Assembly: GCA_026874595.1 (NCBI GenBank)
Contig: CM049318.1
Span: 46,050,456-46,114,455 of the forward strand
DNA: 64,000 nt
Source of the DNA: Sipunculus nudus
Taxonomy: Eukaryota > Annelida > Sipuncula > Golfingiida > Sipunculidae
Direction: 5' to 3'
In this document: positions 13,189 to 23,398 of the stretch, in pieces
Numbering within the stretch: the stretch's first letter is position 1
How the letters are laid out: every line of letters starts with the position of its first letter
Program-made: the position numbers and the translations under genes
The notes under the pieces: generated by a model
The model's database searches: none
Told to the model about the DNA's origin: nothing
Seen by the model: only the letters and a program-made list of their open reading frames with translations

Positions 13189-15340
13189 CGACATGGCTTC
13201 ATGATATGTGAACATCATAACTGTTCGATACATCCTAATTATTACTAACGACATGGCTGGACAGCATGTGAACAACAGAACTATTTGTTTCTACTGAATT
13301 GCTACTAACGATATCGCAGGATAACATGTGAATATCAGAACTGTATGTAACAAAGGAATTCCATCTTACTACATGGCTACATGACATGTTAACACGGGAA
13401 CTGTTTGTCAGACCCGAATTGCTAGTAACGACATAGCTGGATAACTCGTGAACATCACAACTGTTTGTTCTACCCAAATTACTACTAATGACATGGCATG
13501 ATATCATGTGAATATCAATATTGTTTGTTACACCCGCATTGCTACTAACAACATGGCTGGATAACATGTAAACATCAAAACTGTTTGATTCACCGGATTT
13601 GCTACTTTCGACATGGCTGGATAGCATGTGAGCATCAGAACTATTTGTTACACCCGAATTGCTTCTAACTACATGGCTGGACAACATGTAAACATCAGAA
13701 CTGTTTGTTTCACCCCAATTGCTACTAACGACATGGCTTGATGACATGTTATCATAAAAACTGTTTGTTTCAACCGATTTGCTATTAACGACATGGCTAG
13801 ATAACACGTGAACATCATAACAGTTTGATACACCCGCATTGCCTCAAACGACCTGGCTGGATAACATGTGAACGTCAGGACTATTTGTAACACCTGAATT
13901 GTTAATAACGCAATAGCTAGATATTATGTGGACATCAGACCTTTTTGTTAGACCTGAATTGATTCTAACTACATGGCTAGATGACTTGTTAACAAGGGAA
14001 CTGTTCGTTAGACCAGAATTGCTTCTAACGACATGGCTTCATGATATGTGAACATCATAACTATTCGATACATCCTAATTATTACTAACGACATGGCTGG
14101 ACAGCATGTGAATATCAGAACTATTTGTTTCTACTGAATTGCTACTAACGATATGGCAGGATAACATGTGAATATCAGAACTGTATGTAACAAAGGAATT
14201 CCTTCTAATTACATGGCTACATGACATGTGAACACGGGAACTGTTTGTGAGACCCGAATTGCTAGTAACGAAATGGCTGGATAACTCGTGAACATCACAA
14301 CTGTTTGGTTTGCCCAAATTACTACTAACGACATGGCATGATATCATGTCAATATCAATATTGTTTGTTACACTCGCATTGCTACTAACAACATGCCTGG
14401 TCAACATGTAAAGGTCAAAACTGTTTTATACACCGGATTTGCTACTTACGACATGGCTGGATAGCATGTGAGCATCAGAACTATTTGTTACACCCGAATT
14501 GCTTCTAACTACATGGCTGGACAACATGTAATCATCAGAACTGTTTGTTTCACCCCAATTGTTACTAACGACATGGCTTGATGACATGTTATCATTAAAA
14601 CTGTTTGTTTACCCTAATTTGCTATTAACTACATGGCTAGATAACACGTGAACATTAAAACAGTTTGATACACCCGCATTGCCTCAAACGATATGGCTGG
14701 ATAACATGTGAACGTCAGGACTATTTGTAACACCTGAATTGTTAATAACGCAATAGCTAGATACTATGTGAACATCAGACCTTTTTGTTAGACCTGAATT
14801 GCTTCTAACTACATGGCTAGATGACTTGTTAACAAGAGAACTGTTTGTTAGACCAGAATTGCTTCTAACGACATGGCTTCATGATATGTGAACATCATAA
14901 CTGTTCGATACATCCTAATTATTACTAAAGACAAGGCTGGACAGCATGTGAAAATCAGAACTATTTGTTTCTACTGAATTGCTACTAACGATATGGCAGG
15001 ATAACATGTGAATATCAGAACTGTATGTAACAAAGGAATTCCATATTACTACATGGCTACATGACATGTTAACACGGGAACTGTTTGTTAGACCCGAATT
15101 GCTAGTAACGACATGGCTGGATAACTCGTAAACATCACAAATGTTTGTTTTACCCAAATTACTACTAACGACATGGCATATTATCATGTCAATATCAATA
15201 TTGTTTGTTACCCCCGCATTGCTACTAACAACATGGCTGGATAACATGTAAACATAAAAACTGTTTTATACACCGGATTTGCTACTTACGACATGGCTGG
15301 ATAGCATGTGAGCATCAGAACTATTTGTTACACCCGAATA
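13189..15340 (+). repeat. 840-bp higher-order repeat, about 2.5 copies
   Basis: The marker monomer CGACATGGCTTCATGATATG starts at 13189, 14029 and 14869, exactly 840 bp apart, and the intervening 14 monomer types recur in the same order. The third copy ends at about 15340, where CACCCGAATTGCTTC changes to CACCCGAATAGCTAC. This stretch is the clearest evidence that 14 x 60 bp was the ancestral higher-order unit of the left block. Confidence 0.9.
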
Positions 15341-17176
15341 GCTACTAACAGCAAGACTGGACAACATGTAAATATCAGAACTGTTTGTTACACCCAAATT
15401 AATTGCTACTAACGACATGGCTAGATAACACGTGATAACATCATAACAGTTTGATACATCCGCACTGGCTCAAAATGACATGGCTGGATAACATGTGATT
15501 GTCAGGACTATTTGTAACATCTGAATTGTAAATAACGAAATAGCTAGATAATAGGTGAACATCAGAGCTGTTTGTTAGACCTGAATTGCTTCTAACTTAA
15601 TGGCTAGATGACATGTTAACACGGGAACTGTTCGTTAGTCCCGAATTGCTACTAACGACACGGCTGGATAACACGTGAACATCATAACCGTTCCATACAT
15701 CCGGATTGTTACTAACGACATGGCTGGACAGCATGTGAACATCAGAACTATTTGTTTTAACTGAATTACTACTAAAGACATGGCTTGATAATATGTGAAC
15801 ATCAGAGCTGTTTGTTACATTTAAATTGCTTCTAAATACATGACTTGATGACATGTTAATATGAAAACTGTTTGATACACGCGCATTGCCTCAAACGACA
15901 TGGCTGAATAAGATGTGAACATCATAACTCTTTGTAACACTGGAATTACCACTAACGATATGGTTAGATTATATGTGAACATCTGAACTGTTTATTACAC
16001 CCACACCGCTTCGAACGACATGGATGGATAAAAGGCGAACATCATAATTGTTTGTTACAAAGGAATTCCTTCTTACTACATGGCTACATGACATGTGAAA
16101 ACGGGATCTGTTTGATAGACCCGAATTGCTACTATCGACATGGCTGGATGACCTGTGAATATCATAGCAGTTTGATACACCCGCACTGCCTCAAAATGAC
16201 ATTGCTGGATAACATGTGAACGTCAGGACTATTTGTAACACCTGAATTGTAAATAACGAAATAGCTAGATAATATGTGAACATCAGAGCTGTTTGTTAGA
16301 CCTGTATGGCTTCTGACTAAATGGCTAGATGACATGTTAACATGGGAACTGTTCGTTAGACCCGAATTGCTACTAACGACATGGATTCATGACGTGAACA
16401 TCAGAACTATTTGTTTCAACTGAATTACTACTAAAGACTTGGCTATGTGATAATATGTGAACATCAGAGCTGTTTGTTACATTTAAATTGCTTCTAAATA
16501 CATGACTTGATGACATGTTAATATGAAAACTGTTTGATACACGCGCATTGCCTCAAACGACATGGCTGAATAAGATGTGGACATCATAACTATCTGTAAC
16601 ACTGGAATTACTAATTACGACATGGCTAGATGATATGTGAACATCAGATCTGTTTGATACACCTGCACTGCTACAAACGATACGGCTGGATAACATGTGA
16701 ACAACCGTTCTATATATAACATCGGAATTACTACTTAAGACATGGCTTGATAATATGGGATCATCAGAGCTGTTTGTTACATTTAAATTGCTTTTAACTA
16801 AATGGCTAGATGACATGTTAACACGGGAACTGGCTTCATGACATGTGAACATCATAACTCTTCGATACATCCGAATTGTTACTAACGACATGGCTGGACA
16901 GCATGTGAACATCAGAACTATTTGTTACACCCGAATTGCTACTTACGACATGGCTGGACAACATGTGAATATCAAAACTATTTGTCACACCAACATCCTT
17001 GCTAACGACATGGCTGGACAACACGTGACCATCCGAACTATTTGTTACACACGCATTGCTACTAACGATAGGCTGGACAACATGTGAATATCAAAACTAT
17101 TTGTCACACCAACATCCCTGCTAACGACATGGCTGGACAACACGTGACCATCCGAACTATTTGATACACCGGAATT
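15341..17176 (+). repeat. Diverged satellite segment up to the retrotransposon insertion
   Basis: Monomers here are more divergent, and several contain small indels (for example near 16391 and 16442). A 120-bp (two-monomer) local duplication lies next to the insertion: the series CAAAACTATTTGTCACACC, then CATCCGAACTATTTG, appears from about 16970 and again from about 17090. The block stops inside a monomer at ACCGGAATT (17168-17176), the left target-site duplication of the LINE. Confidence 0.8.
17168..17176. repeat. Left target-site duplication of the LINE
   Basis: ACCGGAATT, the last satellite bases before the T-rich 3' end of the element. The same nine bases follow the 5' end at 23390-23398. 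The motif belongs to the satellite monomer. Confidence 0.8.
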
Positions 17177-17874
17177 TTTTTTATTATTGAAAAAAAAGAA
17201 ACAACATACATTGACATAAAACATGATACATAATACAAATACCACTTGAAAAAAATATAATACTTAATGTTATGCATGGATATATTTAGTTGATTTTCTC
17301 TAAGAAAATTCTAACTAAATCTGTACCCATGCAATAGTATATATTATCTATTTACTATATAATGATTAACAATAACCAAACATTTTACAAAAATACTTGT
17401 AAACAATACATAACTTTTTGTACATCAAATAGATGTACAAAAAGTTATTGCCTCCCCATGCGGTTACACAACTTATAAACCTGAAATGAAGTGTCAGTGA
17501 AAAGCTTAGTCTCACTCAAAATAATAACAATCCAATATTATGCAATCTAAATGTAAAATTAAATTCAGGATAATTACATACTAATGTTCATTATATCGAT
17601 TCATAACCCTCCTACATACTTAAATGTACAGACTGAATATATACAAGCATAAAAAATAAGTACTGTTATATTTTAAGTGCATTTAATGTAATTAAGACAA
17701 AATCAAGAGATGAATATAAAACATTTCATCATTGACCAATTTTCCTCATGTTTACCCATATTATTTCTGCTTTTTGCTATATATTTTTCGATAGTATATA
17801 TTTCTTTTATTTACCTGTTAACTGTAAAGAATGTTGGTTTTTGTTTATTACATCTACTCACATAGATATGTCTT
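17177..17874 (-). other. LINE 3' untranslated region with a hairpin
   Basis: About 700 bp of AT-rich sequence between the end of the last ORF2 open frame and the satellite junction, with no coding signal. A 17-bp inverted repeat with a 5-base loop lies at 17410-17448 (arms 17410-17426 and 17432-17448, containing CTTTTTGTACATC and its complement). LINE 3' stem-loops can serve as recognition sites for the element's own reverse transcriptase; that role is only an inference here. Confidence 0.7.
17410..17448. repeat. Perfect 17-bp inverted repeat
   Basis: The arms 17410-17426 and 17432-17448 are exact reverse complements around the loop AAATA. It lies about 240 bp from the 3' end of the LINE and would form a strong stem in its RNA. 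Confidence 0.9.
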
Positions 17875-18873
17875 TTAATCATCTATGTAAAAAAAAATTA
17901 ACCAGCTAATTTCAGAACATCCAAGCATAGCAGTTTCAGCTGTAAGTTGAAATGCTGCATCTAGTGAACCAACTGATTTCAACTTGGCAAGTACCTTTTT
18001 CCATAATAATATAGAAAACTGACAGTTCCAAAATAAATGCATCAACGTTTCTTTTTCATTTTTGCAAAATGTGCAATGATCTGATTCAATAATGTTAATT
18101 TTATATAAGAATGGGTTAAGAGTTAAACAGCGATGAAGTATACGGAACTGGAAATATCTTAACTGAACTGAAATTGTCGAAGAGTAAATATTTGAGAACC
18201 CCTTGTACACAGCGACATCTGACTCTAGTTTCACGTCAGCCTTCCATTTGGCGACTGTATTTACTAGGTTTTCAACAATTTTTATTATCAAATGGTCATA
18301 TACAGGTTTGACAGGTTTCTTTAGACCAATAATTTTATCAATATTAAGTACAGGTAGTGTTAATTGACTCTAGTCGTATTCTTGGCTAATGATATTTTTC
18401 CAACTCTCTGGGATACACCTGATTAGACCATTATAATTTAAGAAATCAATTTTTACCTTATATTTATGACAGAAAGTGTTATACTGCAGCCATGTAGCTT
18501 TAGATTGTACAGTCTCAATTAAATCAGATATATGTATAACCCCAGCTGTGTACAGTTTCTTTATAAATATTACTTTCTCTTCCCTTTTAATGCAGGAGTT
18601 AAACCAAAGACATTTTGCCATAATCTCATTATAAGATGATGGAGCTTTATAGTTATAGTGACACCAGTGATACATCACATCTTGCCCAAATCCAGATGGC
18701 TTCCTCATTATACTCTTCACATCTTCTGGTGCCAGGTTACATTGAAAAGAATAATTACCAAGTTTCAAATAAGACAAAACAAGCTGTTTCCAAAAGTCAT
18801 TATCAGGTTTGTTTGCTAAACGTTTGATCCATGATATTTTAAGTGCAGCGTTTTGAGTCAATAGATGCACCAT
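17875..18873 (-). pseudogene. LINE ORF2 C-terminal region, broken
   Basis: Two open pieces, 18370-18873 and 17875-18291, in different frames. They carry the C-terminal part of an L1/Tx1-type ORF2 protein, downstream of the reverse transcriptase. The second piece contains HCTFCKNEKETLMHLFWNC, a Cys-x2-Cys...His-x4-Cys arrangement typical of the ORF2 C-terminus and thought to bind nucleic acid. The preceding segment FRILHRCLTLNPFLYKINI matches the usual helical stretch before this motif. The two pieces must be joined by a frameshift, and the region between them has further damage, so no intact protein is made. Confidence 0.8.
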
Positions 18874-18916
18874 ATTCAGCCCCCATTGTTTATATCAGAT
18901 ATTATAGTGTTTCTTT

Positions 18917-20130
18917 TTACCAACTCTCTTCCATAAACTTGTACAACATTTTTTCAACCCTATTAAAGATTTCTTTTGGGGGATTCGGTAGTACTGACAA
19001 GAGATAATTAAACTGATAAATTATAAAGCTTTTTATAATAATTATCTTTCCAATCGGGGTCAATTTTCTTTGGGACCATACAGATAATAAACTTTTTATT
19101 TTTTCTATTTTCGGTAAGTAATTGATATTAATTAAATTTTGTAATGATTGGGTAATTGTAACACCAAGTATGTTTATTTGCTCATATGACCAAGTTAGAT
19201 TCAATTTTTCTACCTCAAATTGTTCTATATATCTGCCCTTTTATAAAGGCATTACTGTTGTTTTTTCTATATTAATCCTGAGACCTGAAATATTACTAAA
19301 TTCCTTCAAAACTTGTAGTGATTCTTTTACACTTTTGACATCTGCTAGAAACAAAACTGTATCATCTGCATATTGTGCAATTTTAAACATATTGTTTTTG
19401 AATGTGATACCCTTTATATTCTTATCAGATCTGATTGCATCAGCTAGTACTTCCACACATTTTACAAATAAGTAAGGAGAAACAGGACATCCTTGACGAT
19501 CCCTCTAGAGACTGAGAAAAACTCAGAAGAGTACCCGTTATTAGTTACACAACTGCTAATGTTCTTGTACAGAGATGTAATCATACATATTGTGTTAAAG
19601 TCAATATTCATAATTTCTAATGGTGTATATATATAGTCCCATTCTAACATGTCAAAAGCCTTTTCATAATCTATTGTCATAAGGTAAGATTTAAGATTCT
19701 TCTCATTCGCATGGTCAATTAAATTCAGAACTTTTTTTAATGATTTCCCCAATATACCTTCCTTTAATAAAACCTGTCTGGTCGTCATGAATTAACTGTT
19801 TAATTATTTGATTAATCCTATTTGCAATACTTTTCGAAATAATTTTGTAATCACAAATTAACAATGAAAGTGGTCTCCAGTTTTTTTTAAAGTTGGTTTT
19901 TACCTTTTTTGGGTAACAGTGTTATTATTCCTTGTCTCTGTGTGATAGGTAATGACCCTATTTCAAAACTAAACTGAACAGAATCCATAAAATACTTTTT
20001 TCAGGTCATTCAAAAAAAAATTATAAAATTCTGCCTGCAGACCATCTGTGCCTGGAGACTTACCATTTGAAAAGGAATTTAAACTATTTAACAGTTCATT
20101 TTCTGTCAGTTCTATTGGCAAAGACGTCTT
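18917..20130 (-). pseudogene. LINE ORF2 reverse transcriptase domain, broken
   Basis: Core RT motifs can be read on the minus strand in order but in different frames: NGKSPGTDG at 20041-20067, QTGFIKGR at 19757-19780, then IDYEKAFDMLEW near 19640-19680, RQGCPVSPYLF at about 19466-19500, and the catalytic QYADDTVLF with YADD at 19361-19372. The thumb-like segment with LGVTI and WSQRKLTPIGKI follows in 18917-19204. The family polymerises cDNA on nicked chromosomal DNA (target-primed reverse transcription). The catalytic Asp pair survives, but at least four frame changes and stops separate the motifs. Confidence 0.88.
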
Positions 20131-20367
20131 TTGACTTTTTTTTAATTTGTATATTGTTTTCTTATAAATGAGTGCAAGTTACTACTATTATGAGTTGGGT
20201 CAGATGTATATAACTTCTCATAAAATTGTTTTTCTTTCTGTAGAATATCTTTTGCCCTGTTACTATCTTTCCATCAATGTTTAATTTGTTTATCACTTTT
20301 CTGTTGTAATTACGTTTTTCTAAATTCAGGAAATATTTAGTTGATTTCTCCCCCTCTTCAAACCGTC

Positions 20368-21444
20368 TTACTTTACTTCTAAGGATAGCAACATTGTTTT
20401 TTTTTCTTCCATTAGTTTATTTAATTTCTGTTTTATTTCTTTGGTCTGAGTTACTATATTCTCATTCTGAGTACTGTCTTCTCTTAACTTTATCAAATCA
20501 TGTTCTAATTTAGAAATTTGAATTTTAATAGATTTTTGTTTAAATATACCATATGTTATATTTGTTCGCCTTATGGCCATTTTGATAGTATCCCATAATA
20601 AAGCTGGGTTAGCATCTTTATTATCCTCTGCTGTTGTTTGTATACAGGTTTTAATATTCTTTATAAATTCTTCATCATTCAGTAACGAAACATTGAATTT
20701 CAAGAAGCCAGGGCCTCTTCTGTTTTCTATATGTTCAATTTGAAGATCGATAGCAGAGTGATCACTTTTAAATCCTGAAAGAATGGAAGCAGTCTTTGTG
20801 CATTTTATTAGATTTCTAGATATAAGAAAATAGTCTAGCCTGCTTACAGTAAAACTAGGGTTATGACGAGACCATGTATATTGATTTTTGTTTGGATTGA
20901 GATGCCGCCATACATCAATTAAATCCAATTCATCCATCCATTCGTTAATAGACTGAGTGACATAATTCCTTACGACAGCTTTGCTTGTTTTATAAATCTC
21001 TGGGTTTAAAACTATATTCCAGTCACCTGCAATTATATTACATTCATTGTTGCTGTTGTCCAGTTTATCAAAGATATGTGAATAAAAATCTATATTTGGT
21101 GTATTTGGTCCATAAATATTTGTCAAATTAAATCTATAACTGCCTATAGTAATATCAATTATGATTATCCTACCATCCTCATTTTTATAAATATTATGTA
21201 TATCATGTGACACCTTGTTTTTTATTAATACTGCCACACCTCTGGCATTTGAACTGCCATGATTAAAAATTATCGTGTGCCCCCATTCTGCACTCCACTG
21301 AGCTGCAGTAGCTGGAGAGCTGTGGGTTTTCTGTAGAAATATAATTGTGTGATCCTTTTGTTGAAGCCAATAAAATACCTGTCTGCGTTTGTTATAATCA
21401 TTCAAACCTCTAACATTAAGAGAGAGTATGCTTTTTTCATACAT
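20368..21444 (-). pseudogene. LINE ORF2 apurinic-like endonuclease domain, catalytic Glu lost
   Basis: About 358 open codons read from ATG at 21444 as MYEKSILSLNVRGL, the usual start of an L1/Tx1 ORF2. Domain landmarks in order are the LNVRGLN strand with its metal-binding Asn, FLQKTHSS, ARGVAVLI, GDWN, YTWSRHNPSFTVSRLDYFL and SDHSAIDLQ. In active members the second motif is QETH and its Glu coordinates the catalytic metal; here the codon is AAA (Lys), a single G-to-A change. The GDxN and SDH catalytic residues are kept. The frame extends upstream of 21444, but the ATG just before the conserved LSLNVRGL is the natural start. Confidence 0.88.
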
Positions 21445-22037
21445 GTATCCGAAAGAGAGGAAAGAAGAAAATATATGTATACACAGTTGTGCAGATACTT
21501 TACCTGGATATAATTTACAGAAATATGTGGCAATAAGCAAGCAAAAAATACCAGTCTAATGTGCGAGACATGGTATAACCATGAAAACATACCTATGCAG
21601 TTATTTGTGTAAAACAAGATAAACCCTGGCAAAATTAAAAGTAATGCATAAGTTGACAAAATATGTGAATGGAGTACCCTCTTGCTAAATACGTATATAG
21701 AAAATGTAGCAACATGTAACACCAACAATGCCGATATGTTCATATTATGTCCGAAGATTAGGTGTGTTTGATTTTCGGTGACAGATATAACCCTATATTC
21801 AAACACTGGAACAAGCTGTAAAAGATAGAAAATAAATATATTACTATTAGTATTACTACTAGTATTAATAGTTCTATTATTGCTTCTGGAGCCAGAAATA
21901 ATATGACACTTAAAATGATAGTATTCAACCGCAGTATTGAAAGCTGAAGATTGACCTGGACAACCCTTGACCGTATAGGCATAAACAAATATACACACAG
22001 CTAAATATAATAATAACAACTTACAAAGTCCGCACAT
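21402..22037 (-). CDS. Unexplained hydrophobic open frame in the LINE ORF1-ORF2 spacer
   Basis: An ATG-started frame of about 211 codons lies between the LINE's two ORFs and overlaps the start of ORF2 by about 40 bp in another frame. It is strongly hydrophobic, with likely membrane segments such as LCKLLLLYLAVCIFVYAY near the start and LLLILPGFILFYTNNC later. I recognise no domain. Because the sequence is AT-rich, where stops should be frequent, its length is notable; but no relative is known to me, the element is otherwise decayed, and chance or a nested insertion is quite possible. Confidence 0.2.
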   Translation of the reverse strand: MCGLCKLLLLYLAVCIFVYAYTVKGCPGQSSAFNTAVEYYHFKCHIISGSRSNNRTINTSSNTNSNIFIFYLLQLVPVFEYRVISVTENQTHLIFGHNMNISALLVLHVATFSIYVFSKRVLHSHILSTYALLLILPGFILFYTNNCIGMFSWLYHVSHIRLVFFACLLPHISVNYIQVKYLHNCVYIYFLLSSLSDTCMKKAYSLLMLEV

Positions 22038-22356
22038 GACTGCAACAACGTCCGTCACCTTACAGTTATTGTATACAGACCACCTCTGAGTTCGCACATT
22101 TTCGCCCAAAATTAGGTTTAGTCGCTAAGAACATCTACGTCCTTGACCTTAGCAGTGCTGCCACACTTCTGCGGTATGGCTCACTAAATACAGATGTTGC
22201 CACCTGTCGAACAAGCCTCTCACTAAAGCCCACCTTATCTCTGGTCGCACTTCGCAGGCCACGTTGCAGCACTCGAGCGCGAAAGAGTGAGTTCACTTGC
22301 AGCGGAATATCTGAAAGGGCTAGCAGATAACTGAGGGTCTATTGTTGGACATTTGT

Positions 22357-23183
22357 TCACGTTGTTACTAATGCCTTGAGACGGCTTGGCTTGACGGTGG
22401 CGAAGCGTTTTGAATGGGGACTGACTCTCCATTGATGTACAGTCGCCCTCTCCAAAACCTGACTCGTTGCCCGTTGTTCTGGGCAACTGTCATTTGTGGT
22501 AAAGCTTTTTTGTTTTAGTTGGAGGTCTGTCAGCGTCAAATCCTCAGCTATTCTGATGGCATTGTTTTTCAGTTTTGTTTTCCCCCGTACGACAATTTCG
22601 TTTCTGAGCGGCCTATTGTGAAGTCTTACAAGAATATGCCGAGGTTGGCTGCCTCTTTTCCCTGTTCTATGAGCTATTTCTATAGCATTTTTCACTTCAT
22701 CTTCTGGCATTCTGACCAAGTTGTTTTGTACAATTATTTTTGCAGCCGTGTCTTTACAGTTCTCCGAAGAACCAACTTCTTCCACACCAATAATTCTTAA
22801 GTTCCATTCACGGAGATATCTTTCTTGTTTATTAAGTTCAGTTGTTAACTGTTGCTGGAGTTTATTTATCAGCAATTCATTTTGTTTGTTCTTGCTCTTC
22901 ACATCTGCTAATTCCTCTCTTAACTCTGTAATTTCACAAGCCATTTTCTCTTTCTGCTCTTTCAGTTCCTCCACATCTTTATTTAAACAGTCTACACCCT
23001 TTTAAGTACCTGAACATTCTGTTTTGTAAGTTTATGCTCCCCTGAAAGGCTGTCTAATTGTTCTTTGAGTTCTTTATGCATACAAGTAATTTTGTCTTTA
23101 ATTTCTCAGTTTGAGTTCACTAACCTTTTCATTTCATCGAGGGCAGACTGAAATTGCGTATTTAGGTCTTGTGTGTCCGCCAT
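22357..23183 (-). pseudogene. LINE ORF1 (coiled-coil RNA-binding protein), broken
   Basis: The natural start is ATG at 23181-23183, reading MADTQDLNTQFQSALDEMKR. A TGA at 23106-23108 interrupts it, and the frame continues as EIKDKITCMHKELKEQLDSL before a frameshift near 23000; the rest is open to 22357. The N-terminal half is rich in Glu, Lys, Leu and Gln heptads (MACEITELREELADVKSKN), a trimerising coiled coil in L1 ORF1 proteins. It is followed by an RRM-like core, REWNLRIIGVEEV, and a C-terminal part with AHRTG, RHILVRLHN and IRIAEDLT. Such proteins coat the LINE RNA. The last residues after QKSF may be out of frame. The identification rests on domain order rather than a close match. Confidence 0.82.
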
Positions 23184-23389
23184 GCTTCTAGTGCTAGTTT
23201 TGGTGAATTTCGACCGTCTCTCTCTGCAAATTTGTCTATGTCTCCTACTGACTTTGTTATCTTTCTGTTAGACCTTCTGGTTGGAGGCATACCGTGTGAT
23301 ATTTGATATCCAATATAGCGAAATTCGCATTTTGAGATAACCGTTCCTGGGAGCTCCAGAAAAACTCAACCTCACCCTTCAGTCATGTG
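23184..23389 (-). other. LINE 5' untranslated region
   Basis: About 200 bp between the ORF1 ATG and the satellite junction, with no ORF. The outermost bases, next to the TSD at 23390, are the candidate 5' end of the element; I cannot tell whether it is slightly 5'-truncated. Confidence 0.6.
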
Positions 23390-23398
23390 ACCGGAATT
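23390..23398. repeat. Right target-site duplication of the LINE
   Basis: ACCGGAATT, identical to 17168-17176. The satellite then continues GCTACTAATGAC, which completes the monomer interrupted at 17176. Confidence 0.8.

Larger units (their letters stand above)
1..17176 (+). repeat. 60-bp satellite array, left block
   Basis: About 286 head-to-tail monomers of 60 bp fill this block, which runs off the left edge. Most monomers contain GACATGGCTGG, then a CATGTG or CACGTG motif, then CAGAACTGTTTG, and end with CCCGAATTGCT. Homologous monomers stack in register when the sequence is read 60 bases per line, so the period is seen directly. Divergence is mostly point changes, with rare one- or two-base indels, T-tract expansions and 30-bp half-monomer deletions. 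On the minus strand the consensus translates without a stop as VSSNSGVTNSSDVHMLSSHV; the plus frame gives MAGQHVNIRTVCYTRIATND. Stops break both frames every few hundred bases, so I treat the block as non-coding satellite. I do not recognise the monomer as a named family. Confidence 0.97.
17177..23389 (-). mobile_element. L1/Tx1-type non-LTR retrotransposon, nearly full length, inactive
   Basis: A 6.2-kb element lies on the minus strand inside the satellite. ACCGGAATT occurs at 17168-17176 and again at 23390-23398, and the satellite monomer resumes in phase, so this is a 9-bp target-site duplication of a single insertion. Reading on the minus strand there is about 200 bp of 5' UTR, ORF1 from 23183, a long spacer, ORF2 from about 21444 (endonuclease, reverse transcriptase, Cys/His C-terminus), a roughly 700-bp 3' UTR and an A-rich end seen as T17175-17182. 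The domain order and the RT and endonuclease motifs fit the L1/Tx1 group; I cannot name the family. Stops, frameshifts and a catalytic substitution show that it is dead. Confidence 0.9.

Noticed and set aside
17045-17245. Open frame crossing the satellite-LINE junction (minus strand).
   Set aside because: It joins LINE 3' UTR to satellite and has no reason to be translated.
19122-19475. 117-codon plus-strand frame inside the LINE.
   Set aside because: It is the antisense of the reverse transcriptase domain, whose motifs are clear on the minus strand.
22519-23005. Plus-strand frames of 93-94 codons with a Phe/Ser-rich sequence.
   Set aside because: They are antisense to the LINE ORF1 coiled coil and RNA-binding core.
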